Shown: positions 1 through 7,119 of the stretch, in pieces
Position numbering within the stretch: position 1 is the first letter of the stretch
How the letters are laid out: each line of letters opens with the position of its first letter
NCBI GenBank assembly: GCA_020720345.1
Contig: DYOT01000025.1
Location: forward strand, 1-12,226
From: Candidatus Caenarcanum sp.
GTDB taxonomy: Bacteria > Cyanobacteriota > Vampirovibrionia > Gastranaerophilales > UBA9971
DNA length: 12,226 bases
Direction: 5' to 3'
Program-made: the position numbers and the translations under genes
The notes under the pieces: model-generated
Databases searched by the model: none
The model's input: only the letters and a program-made list of their open reading frames with translations
What the model was told of the DNA's origin: nothing

Positions 1-31
1 TCGGTATAATAATATTCTATAACAAACCATT

Positions 32-59
32 TTGACTTCCCGCAAAAAATCATTAAATA
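32..59 (+). promoter_or_regulatory. Weak candidate promoter for fliJ operon
   Basis: TTGACT at 32-37 resembles a -35 box. TAAATA at 54-59, after a 16-base spacer, is a poor -10 box. Transcription from here would give a leader of about 100 bases before the fliJ GTG. In DNA this AT-rich such matches arise by chance, so this is only a candidate. Confidence 0.25.
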
Positions 60-63
60 AAAT

Positions 64-97
64 AAAAAAACCCTCATAATTACTCTTAATGGAGGTT
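64..97 (-). terminator. Possible minus-strand hairpin plus T-run
   Basis: Read on the minus strand, AACCTCCATTA and TAATTATGAGGGTT can pair imperfectly (two mismatches, one G-T pair). They are followed directly by seven T. The shape is that of an intrinsic terminator, but no minus-strand gene lies upstream of it. It could stop antisense transcription from the fliJ side or be chance. Confidence 0.22.
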
Positions 98-163
98 AAG
101 AAAAAATAAGAATTTTTCGACAATAGTAATAAGGAATAAAATTCCCCGAAAGAGACCTCAAAA

Positions 164-643
164 GTGCCTTTTCATTACAGACTGGATAAAGTTCTTAAAT
201 ACAGAATACAAAAAAGAGATGAGCAGCAAAATGTTGTGGTATTGGCAAAAAATGAGGTTCAGCGGATTCAGGGGGAAATAGACAAAAATAAAAACAGCGC
301 AGCTGTACTGAGAAAAAATATTCGCTCTGCGCATCATACACTTATGGAAAACTATGATATTTATATTAAGCATCTTGATGAAATCATTGCCCAGCTGGAA
401 ATAGAAAAACAGGCAGCAATAGAAAAACTAAACGAGGAACTGGAAAAACTGGCAGAACTCGAAAAAGCGGTAAAAGTACTGGAAAAGCACAGGGAAAAAA
501 TGCTCGAACAGTACAAGGAAGAAGAGAAAAAAGCAGAAATGAAAGTGCTTAATGAAGTAGCAGGGCAAAAACATTACTCCAAAATGCAGGCAAGAATAAA
601 AGAAGAATTGGAAGACGAAGGAATGAATTTAGATGAAAATTGA
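164..643 (+). CDS. fliJ: Flagellar export protein FliJ
   Basis: The 159-residue product looks like FliJ, the small coiled-coil stalk/chaperone of the flagellar type III export ATPase, which in the family acts with FliI and FliH at the cytoplasmic face of the basal body. The N-terminus (F-x-Y-R-L-D-K-V-L-x-Y-R) is the usual FliJ opening. Nearly all the rest is charged heptad-like helix rich in E, K and Q, with no membrane segment. Length is close to the usual of about 145-160. The start is GTG at 164, with AGAG at 151-154 as a weak ribosome site; no in-frame ATG fits better. Its stop overlaps the next gene by 11 bases, so the two are probably translationally coupled. Oddly, fliI and fliH do not precede it: fliH lies 1.6 kb away on the other strand. 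Confidence 0.85.
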   Translation: MPFHYRLDKVLKYRIQKRDEQQNVVVLAKNEVQRIQGEIDKNKNSAAVLRKNIRSAHHTLMENYDIYIKHLDEIIAQLEIEKQAAIEKLNEELEKLAELEKAVKVLEKHREKMLEQYKEEEKKAEMKVLNEVAGQKHYSKMQARIKEELEDEGMNLDEN

Positions 644-1388
644 ATCCGAAGCCACAAAAAAAACTGTTCCTGTTATGGAAAAATTCAGCCTTAACAGAAT
701 CAGGATATTTTCGCCGGAATTTGAGATGCCTGACTTTGAATCCTGCATAAAAGAATTAGACGAAGATAAGAATATTTCTCCTGTTTCTCTTCCTTGTCAT
801 TCCGAACTCGATTCGGAATCTATCCAGCAATCAGAACAGGTATTAAACGATAAAAAGATGCTGAAACAAGTTCAGCATGACAATTTGTGCTTTGATATAA
901 TGTCGCATCAGCACTTTGTACTTTCAATAAATGAAGACCAAACAAAAATTAATCATGATGATTTTAAAAAGAAAGATGTTGAATTTTTCAAGGTCTGTAT
1001 TGAAAATAATGCTGTTACTTTGAATAATTTAAATGCGCAAAATCTTCAGGTTAATCTGGCTGTGCAAAATCCTCAGGGTGTAGTTTCTTACAGAAGTTTA
1101 GATGTTTCCAAAGGACTTTTTAATTTAATAGAGTATTCATTTAAGGCTAAAAGACCTGTGCGGCTTGATTTCAACGGAGATTCATCGGTTATATTAAAAA
1201 TGAATAAAGAAGGCAAATTAATTGCGGAATTTATTTCCAACGATGAAGCGATGGCTTATGTGCTCAAGAGCAGTATTCCAGGACTGAAAAACAAAATGGA
1301 CGCTGAAGGTATACCTTATGAAGAAATTTTTTACAATGATAACAAAAAAAATAAAGATAAAAAACAGAATAAAGGAGGCAACGAATGA
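633..1388 (+). CDS. Probable FliK-like hook-length control protein
   Basis: The 251-residue product has no strong overall resemblance, but residues about 164-235 read like the FliK C-terminal (Flg_hook) domain: a strand pair (VRLDFNGDSSVILKM, then GKLIAEFISND), then a helix ending in IPGLKNKMDAEGI, matching the family pattern of beta strands, 'L..L..L...G' and a final strand. FliK measures hook length and switches export specificity; gene order after fliJ also suits it. It is short for FliK (often about 400), and the variable N-terminal part is only about 160 residues. Residues 54-84 (CHSELDSES...LKQVQHD) are encoded by a palindromic repeat inserted in frame (see 794-883). The last 15 residues are a K/N-rich tail. 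The ATG at 633 overlaps fliJ, and the stop overlaps the next ATG by four bases. Alternatives are a FlgD-like or lineage-specific flagellar protein. Confidence 0.55.
   Translation: MKIESEATKKTVPVMEKFSLNRIRIFSPEFEMPDFESCIKELDEDKNISPVSLPCHSELDSESIQQSEQVLNDKKMLKQVQHDNLCFDIMSHQHFVLSINEDQTKINHDDFKKKDVEFFKVCIENNAVTLNNLNAQNLQVNLAVQNPQGVVSYRSLDVSKGLFNLIEYSFKAKRPVRLDFNGDSSVILKMNKEGKLIAEFISNDEAMAYVLKSSIPGLKNKMDAEGIPYEEIFYNDNKKNKDKKQNKGGNE
794..883. repeat. Composite palindromic repeat element inside a CDS
   Basis: Two 28-base arms (794-821 and 856-883) are inverted copies of each other at 22 of 28 positions, separated by 34 bases. Each arm is also its own hairpin: TTCCGAA/TTCGGAA around a 5-base loop (800-818), and ATGCTGAA/TTCAGCAT around ACAAG (858-878). 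The termini are TTGTCAT and ATGACAA. The whole unit is 90 bases, exactly 30 codons, so the host frame is kept. The encoded CHSELDSES and LKQVQHD peptides are, from memory, the signature of dispersed repeats found in many bacterial genomes, comparable in behaviour to Rickettsia palindromic elements. Only one copy is present here. Confidence 0.8.
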
Positions 1389-2203
1389 ATGATTGCTTTA
1401 TTACCGCCATTAATACCCAGCGCATAAGCAAAGACTGGATAGATCAAATTGCAATAAACATGGGAAATGTTTACACGCCGGGTTATAGGGGGATTAACGG
1501 CAATTTTAAGAACTTTCTCGATGGTTCAACTTATGACGATTTAAGAGCAAAGACATCTCAGGGTAAATCAATGCCCGGAACAGCCGAGGAAAACATTTTC
1601 CTTGAAGGAAAGGGCATGTTTGTAACGAAAAAGCCGGATGGAAAAGTTTTATACACAAGACTCGGGGAATTTACATTCGACGGAGAAGGCGTATATAAGT
1701 CAAAAGAAGGCTATTCAGTTCAGGGATATATCTTAAATGACAAAGGAGAAGTTCAGTCAGGAGTTTTAGACCCCAACATAGGTAAAGAAAGCGACGATTT
1801 AGCTAAAATTCCTACTACAGATATAAAATTGTGGATTGATCCTTCTAATGGCAAATATTTGGGCAAATACGAGGAATTTGAAATTAAAGGCGACGGCATC
1901 CTTTACGGAAAAGGCGATAAAGGCAAAATTAAAGTTCCTCTTTACAAAATTGCTGTGATGAATTTTCATAATCAGGGTGCACTGACACGGCTTAATGAAG
2001 TTTATTATACTGATAACGAATTATCCGGTCCGCCTATTGTCGGAAGAGGCGAAGTAAGAGGCGGACTTATTGAAATGTCAAACGTTAACTTAAAAGAAGA
2101 TATTGTTTTATTTCAGCAGGCTAAAGTCCAGATGGATATGGCTAATAAACTTATAAGCACTAATAAACAGCTTCTTGAAGAAGCTTTAAAGCTACTTCAA
2201 TAA
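1385..2203 (+). CDS. Flagellar rod/hook protein, FlgE/FlgF/FlgG family
   Basis: This 272-residue protein belongs to the axial rod/hook family. The N-terminal helix ends in NMGNVYTPGYR (25-35), a variant of the usual ANNxANxxTxGY/F. The central block GKGMFV...YTRLGEFTFDGEG (75-102) and YSVQGYILNDKGE (110-122) is the classic FlgE/F/G core. The C-terminal helix from about 223 (VRGGLIEMSNVNLKEDIVLFQQAKVQ, read in pieces) is the conserved basal-body C-terminal segment that packs against the N-terminal helix in the assembled tube. Length matches FlgG/FlgF (about 250-265) and also the short Bacillus hook protein, so rod versus hook cannot be decided; position after fliJ and a FliK-like gene favours a hook-type role. 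An excellent ribosome site, AAAGGAGG at 1371-1378, lies six bases before ATG 1385. There is no signal peptide, as expected for a type III export substrate. Confidence 0.85.
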   Translation: MNDCFITAINTQRISKDWIDQIAINMGNVYTPGYRGINGNFKNFLDGSTYDDLRAKTSQGKSMPGTAEENIFLEGKGMFVTKKPDGKVLYTRLGEFTFDGEGVYKSKEGYSVQGYILNDKGEVQSGVLDPNIGKESDDLAKIPTTDIKLWIDPSNGKYLGKYEEFEIKGDGILYGKGDKGKIKVPLYKIAVMNFHNQGALTRLNEVYYTDNELSGPPIVGRGEVRGGLIEMSNVNLKEDIVLFQQAKVQMDMANKLISTNKQLLEEALKLLQ

Positions 2204-2213
2204 TAAATTTTTT
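2177..2213 (+). terminator. Possible terminator at convergent junction
   Basis: GAAG-A-AGCT (2177-2185) can pair with AGCT-A-CTTC (2190-2198) around TTAA with one A-A mismatch. Six T follow at 2208-2213. The stem lies inside the last codons of the rod/hook gene, and only eight bases separate it from the end of fliH on the other strand. The nine-base gap between stem and T-run weakens the case. Confidence 0.3.
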
Positions 2214-3015
2214 ATTTCTTATCTTTTTTTAAGAATTTTTTCAAATCCGGTTCTTCAGAGAAAGTTTTCATAATCTCTCTGGTTATTTCAGAAATCTGGG
2301 CTTCCAATCTGGCATCAATTCTCGATTCCGGTGATTCTATAATTGCGCTGTCGGGATGAATTGTCTTATCTTCAACTATTTTTACAGTTTTCATTCCCTT
2401 AATCATTGTTTTCATCTCTTCGGAAAAGCTGTAAAGCTGCTCTTTTAAAGCCGGATTTATTATTATTTTTATTTCTTCTTTGTCTTTTAATTCCAGTACC
2501 GCAGCTTTAATAATTTCTGTAATAATTTGCGGCTTAATTTCAAGCTGTTGTTTTAATATTCTTTCAGCTACGGCAATTGAAAGCTGTAAAATTTCCTGTT
2601 CCGCAGACAAAATAATTTCTTTTTTTAGCTTAAATGCAGCACTTGCTATAGCTTCCAAATTTGCTACTTTTGAATACACTTCCTCGTAAGCATTTTTAAG
2701 TCCTTTATCATAGCCTGATTGCATGCCTTCTTTTTCTGTTTTATCAAATGCAGCCATTCTTTGTGATTCAGCTTCTTCTTCTTTCAGCCTCATATGTTCT
2801 TTTTCTTGTTCAATAATGAGGGCTGCCTGCTCTTTAGCTTTATAAATAATGGCATTAGCCTGATTTTGAGCTTCCTGATGCATTAAATCCAACTTATTCA
2901 TGAATTCTCTATCTTTAATGTCATCCTTGCCTGACTGAAAATTTGAATTTCCGCCGCCTGCTAATTTATAGGACTCGCCCAGTTGCACATTAGAACTTAT
3001 TATTCTCTTACTCAA
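2212..3015 (-). CDS. fliH: Flagellar assembly protein FliH
   Basis: FliH is the cytoplasmic peripheral-stalk protein that holds the ATPase FliI and links it to the C-ring. About 267 residues: an N-terminal SKRIISS opening typical of the family, a long Q/E/K/A-rich helix from about 37 to 95, a G-rich spacing (EGMQSGYDKG, about 96-105) recalling the FliH GxxxG repeats, then a C-terminal half with AxxxAxxILKQxL and IIINP resembling V/A-ATPase subunit E and NolV/YscL. The start chosen is TTG 3015, because GAGG sits nine bases upstream and the protein then opens M-SKRIISS; an ATG at 3036 would add seven residues and lacks a ribosome site. The TTG start overlaps the end of fliG by eight bases. It is the last gene of the minus-strand operon, and fliI does not follow. 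Confidence 0.85.
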   Translation of the reverse strand: MSKRIISSNVQLGESYKLAGGGNSNFQSGKDDIKDREFMNKLDLMHQEAQNQANAIIYKAKEQAALIIEQEKEHMRLKEEEAESQRMAAFDKTEKEGMQSGYDKGLKNAYEEVYSKVANLEAIASAAFKLKKEIILSAEQEILQLSIAVAERILKQQLEIKPQIITEIIKAAVLELKDKEEIKIIINPALKEQLYSFSEEMKTMIKGMKTVKIVEDKTIHPDSAIIESPESRIDARLEAQISEITREIMKTFSEEPDLKKFLKKDKK

Positions 3016-4036
3016 TGAGGTCGTCCTCTTCGTCATCCCTGAATATGGTTATTTCTCCGGTTGCTTCAAGCGCTCTAATTGCAGCAACAATCTTTGTCTG
3101 TGATTCCTGAACTTCTTTTGCCCTGACCGGTCCCATATATTCCATATCATCCTTAAGCATACTGGATGCTCTTTCTGACATATTCTTGAATATTTTCTCC
3201 TTAACATCCTGATTAGAACCTTTAAGCGCAAGCGCAAGGTCTTTTGTTTCGACTTCACGAAGTATACGCTGGATTGACCTGTCATCAAGCTTAATAATAT
3301 CTTCAAAGATGAACATAAGTTCTCTTATTCTCTCTGCCATATCAAGATCTACTGATTCAAGAATTTCCATAATTCTTCTTTCAGCACTTCTATCAGCCCT
3401 GTTGAGTATATCAGCAAGCGCTTCAACACCTCCGGCTTTTGAATAGTCCTGTGATACAACAGAAGAGAACTTGCCTTCAATAATTTTTTCCACTTCATTA
3501 AGAATTTCAGGGTTAGTTCTATCCATTTCCGCTATTTTCATTGCAACCGTTGATTGAAGACTTTCAGGAAGATTGCTTAAAACAAGAGCAGCTTTATCAG
3601 GCTTTAAATAAGCCAGTATAAGCGCTATAAGCTGAGGATTTTCATTTTGGAATGAGGTTGCAAGCTGGACAGGATCAGCTTCATTAAATGACTGGAAAGG
3701 ATTGTTATTATTAGTGGCAAGTTTTTCCAGAAGCTGACCGGCTTTTTGATCACCATAGGCTTCTGACAGCAGCTTTCTTGCATAGTCCAAGCCACCCCGA
3801 TTAAGAAAATTGCTTGCACTGAAAAAAGAATGAAATTCTTCCAGAATTTCATCCATAATTTCCGTTGGTACTTTGTTAAGACTCGCTATATCAAGAGTAA
3901 TCTGTTCAATTAAATCGTCGTCAGGTAAGTTTTTTAATACTTCAGTAGCTGTTGTAGGACCAAGCGCAATCAAAAGTGCAGCTACCTTCTGAGTAGTTGT
4001 CATATGATCAATTCTTAGACGATTTACTTCAACCAT
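3008..4036 (-). CDS. fliG: Flagellar motor switch protein FliG
   Basis: FliG forms the top of the C-ring, binding the MS ring (FliF) through its N-domain and the stator through its C-domain. The 342-residue length is normal. The N-domain runs to about residue 105. The middle domain carries ENPQ at 132-135, a variant of the EHPQ motif that contacts FliM. A GG linker follows (AGGVEAL, 201-207). The C-domain has the MFxF hinge at 241-244 (MFIF), then DDRSIQRILREV, and the charged torque helix with KDD at 295-297, equivalent to the conserved charged residues that meet MotA. The C-terminal tail is acidic (DDEEDD). ATG 4036 follows the fliF stop by six bases, with AAGGA and GAG upstream. An internal ATG at residue 12 (MTTTQKVAALL) is a less likely start. 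Confidence 0.95.
   Translation of the reverse strand: MVEVNRLRIDHMTTTQKVAALLIALGPTTATEVLKNLPDDDLIEQITLDIASLNKVPTEIMDEILEEFHSFFSASNFLNRGGLDYARKLLSEAYGDQKAGQLLEKLATNNNNPFQSFNEADPVQLATSFQNENPQLIALILAYLKPDKAALVLSNLPESLQSTVAMKIAEMDRTNPEILNEVEKIIEGKFSSVVSQDYSKAGGVEALADILNRADRSAERRIMEILESVDLDMAERIRELMFIFEDIIKLDDRSIQRILREVETKDLALALKGSNQDVKEKIFKNMSERASSMLKDDMEYMGPVRAKEVQESQTKIVAAIRALEATGEITIFRDDEEDDLIE
3025..3028 (-). promoter_or_regulatory. Ribosome binding site deciding the fliH start
   Basis: GAGG on the minus strand, nine bases before TTG 3015 and inside the end of fliG. The upstream ATG at 3036 has only GGG directly abutting it, at unusable spacing. Confidence 0.45.
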
Positions 4037-4042
4037 TATTCT

Positions 4043-5605
4043 CTATTCCTTAATATATGACTGTAATAACCTTGCTGCTTCGGCAGGATCAGAAAGGATT
4101 GTGCTGTTTATCTCTGCTTTAACTTTTTCCAACGCCGGATCAGAATTCATTCCAAGAACCGGAATATTTTCCGCCGCAGAAAGTAATCCCTGTTCTTCGC
4201 CATCTGTTCTATCATTATAATAGCCTTCTGACTCATATACTTCACCTGAAACAGGTTTTTTAAACATTGAATTCAGTACAAAAAGCGCGCCAAGACCAAT
4301 AATAAGTATTACAGCAAGAGGAGCTACGCTTTGTATCAGGAATAATGATGAGGAATTATCTGTCATCTGGCTCATTGCAAGATTACCAGCCTCTTCCTGA
4401 TTTACGGCAAACTGCATTCCGGTAATGTTAATTATATCACCTCTTGTCTCATCTGCTCCGCTTGCAGAAATTACAAGTTTTTTAATTTCTTCCTTTTCTT
4501 TTGACGTTAAAATTTTGTTCAGAGCCACAGCTACTGTCATTCTCTGGACTTTGCCCGGCGCATAAATAACCTGGCTAACTTCCTTGGAAACATTATAGTC
4601 TTTGGAAGACCTTGTTTTTTCATAATTCTTGTTTGCAGAATCTGCTGCTGATGTCACATTATCTGTATTTGTATTTGAAGAAGAATTCTTGCTGTTATCA
4701 TAAGCTTCCGATTCATCTTTTACACTTGCAAGAACTCCTACAGGAGTACCGTTCTTGTCTGTGGCAGGAAGATATTTTTCTATAGTTGTTTTAGTGCTGT
4801 CAAAATTAATGTCTGCACTAACCTGAACTGAAACATTTCCCAGTCCGACTATATTTTGAAGCACCTGTTGGACTTTTTTAGTTGTTTCTTTTTCAAATCC
4901 TGATTTATAATCATTGGCTGAATTGCTTGAAGCATCCGTCTCATCTGAGAGATTAACTCCATTTTGATCAGTAACAAAAACTCTTTCAGGAACAAGTCTT
5001 GGAATTCCATACGCTACAAGGTTTTTAATTGCCTTAATTTTATCTGATTTCAATTTTGAATCAGGAGCAAGAATAAGCATTACTGATGCTGAAGGGGCTT
5101 CATCCTTATCGGAAAAAACTGATCTGTCAGGTTCCGCTATTTGAATACGGGCTTTTTGAATTCCTCTTATTTTTTCAATCGTTTTAGTAAGCTCATCCTG
5201 AAAAATCCTTTGCCTGGTAAGCTTATTCTGAAAATCTGTGGCTCCGAACTGTAATTTATTTAAAAGCTCAAATCCGGGGTTACTGTCCTGAATTACATCA
5301 TTCTGGGCAACCAGCAGCCTTAATTCTTCTTTTGCTTTTAAAGGAACAAGAATTGTTTTTCTATCATCGCTTAATTTAAATGGATATCCTGATTTTTTAA
5401 TGCTTTCTATTACTGCATTTGCGTCTGTTTCAGTCAAATCGCTGTATAAAACACCCCAATCCGGCTCCATTGATTTAATCGCTACAAATGAAATAGTAAA
5501 TATAGAAGCTATCAAAAGAAGCATAATAACGAGTTTCTGGGTTAATTCCAGACCATCCCAGAGTTTTTTTATGTCTTTTAAAATTATATTAAATTGTGAT
5601 TCCAA
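4043..5605 (-). CDS. fliF: Flagellar MS-ring protein FliF
   Basis: FliF builds the membrane-embedded MS ring on which the switch and export apparatus assemble. Two membrane segments are visible, about residues 25-43 and 421-448 of the 520-residue product. The periplasmic region between them has the typical ring-building modules: WGVLYSDL, a hinge at GFELLNK, the block LTRQRIFQDELTKTIEKI, then ARIQIAEPDRSVF and the P-S-A-S-V run, plus a low-complexity S/N/D-rich loop before VSQVIYAPGKVQRMTVAVALN. The extreme C-terminus (DPAEAARLLQSYIKE) matches the FliG-binding helix. The start is TTG 5605, because GGGGAG lies seven bases upstream; another TTG at 5626 would add seven residues but has no ribosome site. 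It is a little shorter than enteric FliF (about 550). Confidence 0.93.
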   Translation of the reverse strand: MESQFNIILKDIKKLWDGLELTQKLVIMLLLIASIFTISFVAIKSMEPDWGVLYSDLTETDANAVIESIKKSGYPFKLSDDRKTILVPLKAKEELRLLVAQNDVIQDSNPGFELLNKLQFGATDFQNKLTRQRIFQDELTKTIEKIRGIQKARIQIAEPDRSVFSDKDEAPSASVMLILAPDSKLKSDKIKAIKNLVAYGIPRLVPERVFVTDQNGVNLSDETDASSNSANDYKSGFEKETTKKVQQVLQNIVGLGNVSVQVSADINFDSTKTTIEKYLPATDKNGTPVGVLASVKDESEAYDNSKNSSSNTNTDNVTSAADSANKNYEKTRSSKDYNVSKEVSQVIYAPGKVQRMTVAVALNKILTSKEKEEIKKLVISASGADETRGDIINITGMQFAVNQEEAGNLAMSQMTDNSSSLFLIQSVAPLAVILIIGLGALFVLNSMFKKPVSGEVYESEGYYNDRTDGEEQGLLSAAENIPVLGMNSDPALEKVKAEINSTILSDPAEAARLLQSYIKE

Positions 5606-5612
5606 CTTTTCA

Positions 5613-5618
5613 CTCCCC
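5613..5618 (-). promoter_or_regulatory. Ribosome binding site deciding the fliF start
   Basis: GGGGAG on the minus strand, seven bases before TTG 5605. It falls inside the seven-residue extension that an upstream TTG at 5626 would imply, so it argues for the shorter protein. Confidence 0.65.
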
Positions 5619-5658
5619 AAAACCAATTTTAATTATTATACTAAAAATTAACAAAACA

Positions 5659-6123
5659 TTATACGCTAATCCTTGAAATTTCCTGATAAGCCTGAACAAA
5701 TTTATTCCTTAGCTGTATTGCAAGCTCCATTGAAAGATGTGCCTTTTCAGATGCAATCATAACTGAGTGCAGGTCTATATTTCCACCAGAAGCTAAAGTT
5801 TCAACCGCCTTTTCAGCTTCATGATCCTGTCCGTTAACATTTTTAAGATAATTACCCAGCACATCTGAGAATTTATCCGCTACATCTGCCGGAGTAACTT
5901 CAGAGATTGATGATACATCCGCTTTATCAGCATTATAAAACTGATTTTTTTCTATTATTCCCTGAAGATCAGCTGTTAACTGAGGGTCATTACCATTTAA
6001 AAAATTATCCATTTTATACATGTTTTCATAGCCACCGGTGCTGTTTACGTTTTTCAGACTGGTGGTTGGCGCTGTTATATTATTGAGGTTTTGTATGCCT
6101 GTTATCCCTGATATCATTTCCAT
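5659..6123 (-). CDS. fliE: Flagellar hook-basal body complex protein FliE
   Basis: FliE is the exported junction protein between the MS ring/export gate and the proximal rod. The last 45 residues hold the family signature: DLHSVMIASEKAHLSMELAIQLRN, read in pieces, then KFVQAYQEISRISV. The product is 154 residues, longer than the usual about 100; the extra length is an N-terminal S/N/T-rich segment and an acidic linker. ATG 6123 is preceded by AGGAGGGGG at workable spacing; a second ATG two codons on (6117) is less well placed. It lies 20 bases after flgC and about 53 before the fliF start. Confidence 0.92.
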   Translation of the reverse strand: MEMISGITGIQNLNNITAPTTSLKNVNSTGGYENMYKMDNFLNGNDPQLTADLQGIIEKNQFYNADKADVSSISEVTPADVADKFSDVLGNYLKNVNGQDHEAEKAVETLASGGNIDLHSVMIASEKAHLSMELAIQLRNKFVQAYQEISRISV

Positions 6124-6143
6124 TATAAATTACCCCCTCCTGT

Positions 6144-6632
6144 TTAAATCTTTAATGCGGCGCTAATCATACTCTTTGTGGCATTTATTGAAGTTACATT
6201 TGCTTCGTATGCCCTGCTCGCTGTAATCATATCTACCATTTCAGTAACAGCATTTACGTTAGGAAAGCTTACATACCCGTCTTTGTCCGCATCAGGGTGA
6301 GAAGGCTCATAAACCCTTCGCAGCGGCGTTTTATAATCTTCCGCAACCTGAAGAACTTTAACACTGTTTGCCGAATCACTGCCAGAACTTTCACTTACAG
6401 AGCCTTTCAAACTATTTCCTGAAAAAAAATCGTCTGACTCTTTGTTACCGTTATCGCTCGCCATATTTCCGTATACAGAAGCAAAAACTGCTTCTTTTCT
6501 TCTGTATACACCTGGTGTTCCATCTGGATTTCTCGTTGTATTTACGTTTGCAAGGTTACTTGCAATAGCATCCATTTTTACTCTTTGCGCATGCAGAGCA
6601 GAAGCGCTTATATCCAGAGCATTGAAATCCAT
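6144..6632 (-). CDS. flgC: Flagellar basal-body rod protein FlgC
   Basis: FlgC is a proximal-rod subunit exported through the flagellar channel. It shows the rod N-terminal signature ALDISASALHAQRVKMDAIA followed by SNLANVNTT, the GVYRRKEAVF strand, the FlgC-specific DPSHP-like segment (YEPSHPDADKDGYVSFPNV) and the C-terminal helix with VTEMVDMITASRAYEANV. At 162 residues it is longer than typical (about 135-150), the excess being an S/G/N/D-rich insert at about 75-100. The ribosome site GGAGG (6639-6643) lies six bases before ATG 6632. It is 23 bases downstream of flgB. Confidence 0.95.
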   Translation of the reverse strand: MDFNALDISASALHAQRVKMDAIASNLANVNTTRNPDGTPGVYRRKEAVFASVYGNMASDNGNKESDDFFSGNSLKGSVSESSGSDSANSVKVLQVAEDYKTPLRRVYEPSHPDADKDGYVSFPNVNAVTEMVDMITASRAYEANVTSINATKSMISAALKI

Positions 6633-6655
6633 TTATAACCTCCTTTGCTCATTAA

Positions 6656-7108
6656 TTATTGACCTCTTAATACTGCGCTGAGTCCCCTGAATGCTTTTGC
6701 TTGCAATGTTGCAAGCGCATTATAGGTCATTCCGTTTTTTGCAAGCGTGGCCATTTCCTGCTCTATGTCAACGGTGTTACCATTGTTATTCGGTTGGTTT
6801 TGATCACTTTCCAATAACTTAGGCTTAAAATCCGCCATTTCCATCATTGCCTGATTGTGATTTACGCTTAAAGGCAGGGCTGATGAGCTATTGTCACTCA
6901 TCGCTATAGAATTTGCCAACCTTTGAGACTCTTTTCCATGTTCTGTGCTGATAATTTTTCCCAACTGATCCTCAAAAGTTACATCCATCCGCTTATAGTC
7001 AGGAGTGTCAGCATTTGCTATGTTCGAAGTTATTGCCTTATGTCTGGCAGAAAGCCCGTCAAGTCCAAGAGCTGTAATATTTATCGTATTTGTACTTATC
7101 AGATCCAT
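6656..7108 (-). CDS. flgB: Flagellar basal-body rod protein FlgB
   Basis: FlgB is the rod subunit that normally sits nearest FliE. The N-terminal helix GLDGLSARHKAITSNIANADTP, read in pieces, then DYKRMDVTFEDQL is diagnostic. The C-terminus has NGNTVDIEQEMATLAKNG, also the usual FlgB block, then NALATLQAKAFRGLSAVLRG. At 150 residues it is slightly long. ATG 7108 is preceded at seven bases by GAGGGG, which overlaps the TGA stop of the histidine kinase, so flgB translation is probably coupled to the kinase. This makes the regulator pair and the flagellar genes one transcript. Confidence 0.95.
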   Translation of the reverse strand: MDLISTNTINITALGLDGLSARHKAITSNIANADTPDYKRMDVTFEDQLGKIISTEHGKESQRLANSIAMSDNSSSALPLSVNHNQAMMEMADFKPKLLESDQNQPNNNGNTVDIEQEMATLAKNGMTYNALATLQAKAFRGLSAVLRGQ

Positions 7109-7119
7109 AGCTTATCCCC

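Larger units (their letters stand above)
1..163. other. Intergenic leader upstream of fliJ
   Basis: No coding frame is visible in this AT-rich stretch. It holds a weak promoter candidate and a small imperfect hairpin (separate entries). A TATAAT at 5-10 has no convincing partner box inside the window. Whether a flagellar gene such as fliI lies just to the left cannot be seen. Confidence 0.5.

Noticed and set aside
158..373. 71-codon minus-strand frame opposite fliJ
   Set aside because: Antisense to fliJ; no start signals and no recognisable sequence pattern.
3049..3852. Extra minus-strand frames of 85 and 75 codons within fliG
   Set aside because: These are same-strand out-of-frame shadows of FliG, with no family resemblance and no ribosome sites.
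5400..5651. 83-codon plus-strand open frame across the start of fliF
   Set aside because: It lies antisense to the well-supported FliF N-terminus and its composition reads as complement of a coding strand.
6368..6681. Plus-strand open frames of 66 and 79 codons opposite flgC
   Set aside because: Antisense shadows of FlgC, which has clear family signatures and a strong ribosome site.
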